Part shown: in pieces, positions 6,076-6,239 of the stretch
Position numbering within the stretch: the stretch's first letter is position 1
How the letters are laid out: every line of letters starts with the position of its first letter
Assembly (NCBI GenBank): GCA_043746555.1
Contig: JAYTQU010000026.1
Location: 1-6,239 of the forward strand
Length of the DNA stretch: 6,239 bases
DNA from: CAZQYC01 sp043746555
GTDB lineage: Bacteria > Pseudomonadota > Gammaproteobacteria > Steroidobacterales > Steroidobacteraceae
Direction of reading: 5' to 3'
Translations under genes and position numbers: made by a program
The notes under the pieces: generated by a model
Database searches by the model: none
The model's input: the letters and a program-made list of their open reading frames with translations, nothing else
What the model was told of the DNA's origin: nothing

Positions 6076-6239
6076 ACTGCAGACCGTGGGCCGTTGACTG
6101 TCGGTACAGCAAGAAGATTCACTCGTTGAGATGACCAATGCGCGAGCACTCTAATTCTACTTTGTCAGGTTGCGCTGAAGCGCGCGGTGCGGCGTTGCAC
6201 CGGTCTGAAAAATACTCACGTACTGCCGTATACGCTGCG
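6076..6239. other. Region after gspE with no recognised gene
   Basis: These 164 bases follow the gspE stop. No GspF-like N-terminus is present in any plus frame. Two frames stay open to the right edge. On the plus strand an ATG at 6138 starts 34 codons (MREHSNSTLSGCAEARGAAL at the start). On the minus strand 39 codons enter from the edge and stop at 6119 (ending QPDKVELECSRIGHLNE). I recognise neither. If one is real, the minus-strand frame would be the 3' end of a convergent gene. Three loosely similar heptamers lie at 6084-6104, and two small hairpins at 6172-6202. Confidence 0.4.
6172..6202. other. Pair of small adjacent hairpins downstream of gspE
   Basis: The first is GCGC-TGAA-GCGC (6172-6183). 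The second is CGGTGC-GGCGTT-GCACCG (6185-6202), with a perfect six-pair stem. On the plus strand no T run follows (the sequence continues GTCTGAAAAATACT), so it is not a standard intrinsic terminator for the gsp operon. It could still slow 3' decay of the transcript or mark a repeat family. Confidence 0.25.

Noticed and set aside
6185..6202. Intrinsic terminator for the gsp operon
   Set aside because: The hairpin is real on paper, but no T run follows it on the plus strand, and the minus strand also lacks one after the stem.

Overview
The window looks like a chromosomal segment of a Gram-negative proteobacterium. A gamma- or betaproteobacterium is most likely, because it carries clpS-clpA together with a type II secretion system (T2SS) in the order gspC-gspD-gspE. 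Base composition is moderately GC-rich and even throughout. The main genes share one style, and I see no insertion sequence, tRNA, rRNA, CRISPR array or phage gene.

Layout: positions 1-915 hold a leftward clpS-clpA pair. clpS is complete, and clpA is cut by the window edge just before its first ATPase core. Positions 916-1255 are a divergent intergenic region of about 340 bases. It contains a credible clpS promoter, short direct repeats near both start sites, and a perfect Shine-Dalgarno sequence on the minus strand that serves only an 11-codon Arg-rich mini-ORF. Positions 1256-6075 hold the rightward operon gspC (inner-membrane connector with a PDZ domain), gspD (outer-membrane secretin) and gspE (cytoplasmic assembly ATPase). 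The gspC-gspD gap is 55 bases and the gspD-gspE gap is 7 bases. Positions 6076-6239 have no convincing gene; gspF, the usual next gene, does not start there.

How the genes work together: ClpS delivers N-degron substrates to the ClpA unfoldase, which feeds ClpP. GspE powers pseudopilus assembly on an inner-membrane platform encoded elsewhere. GspC links that platform to the GspD channel, through which folded periplasmic proteins leave the cell.

The main genes are members of known families and I found no undescribed multi-gene system. The points most worth a second look are a GspE that has lost all four zinc-binding cysteines, the unusual control-like signals in the clpS/gspC intergenic region, and the break in gsp gene order after gspE.
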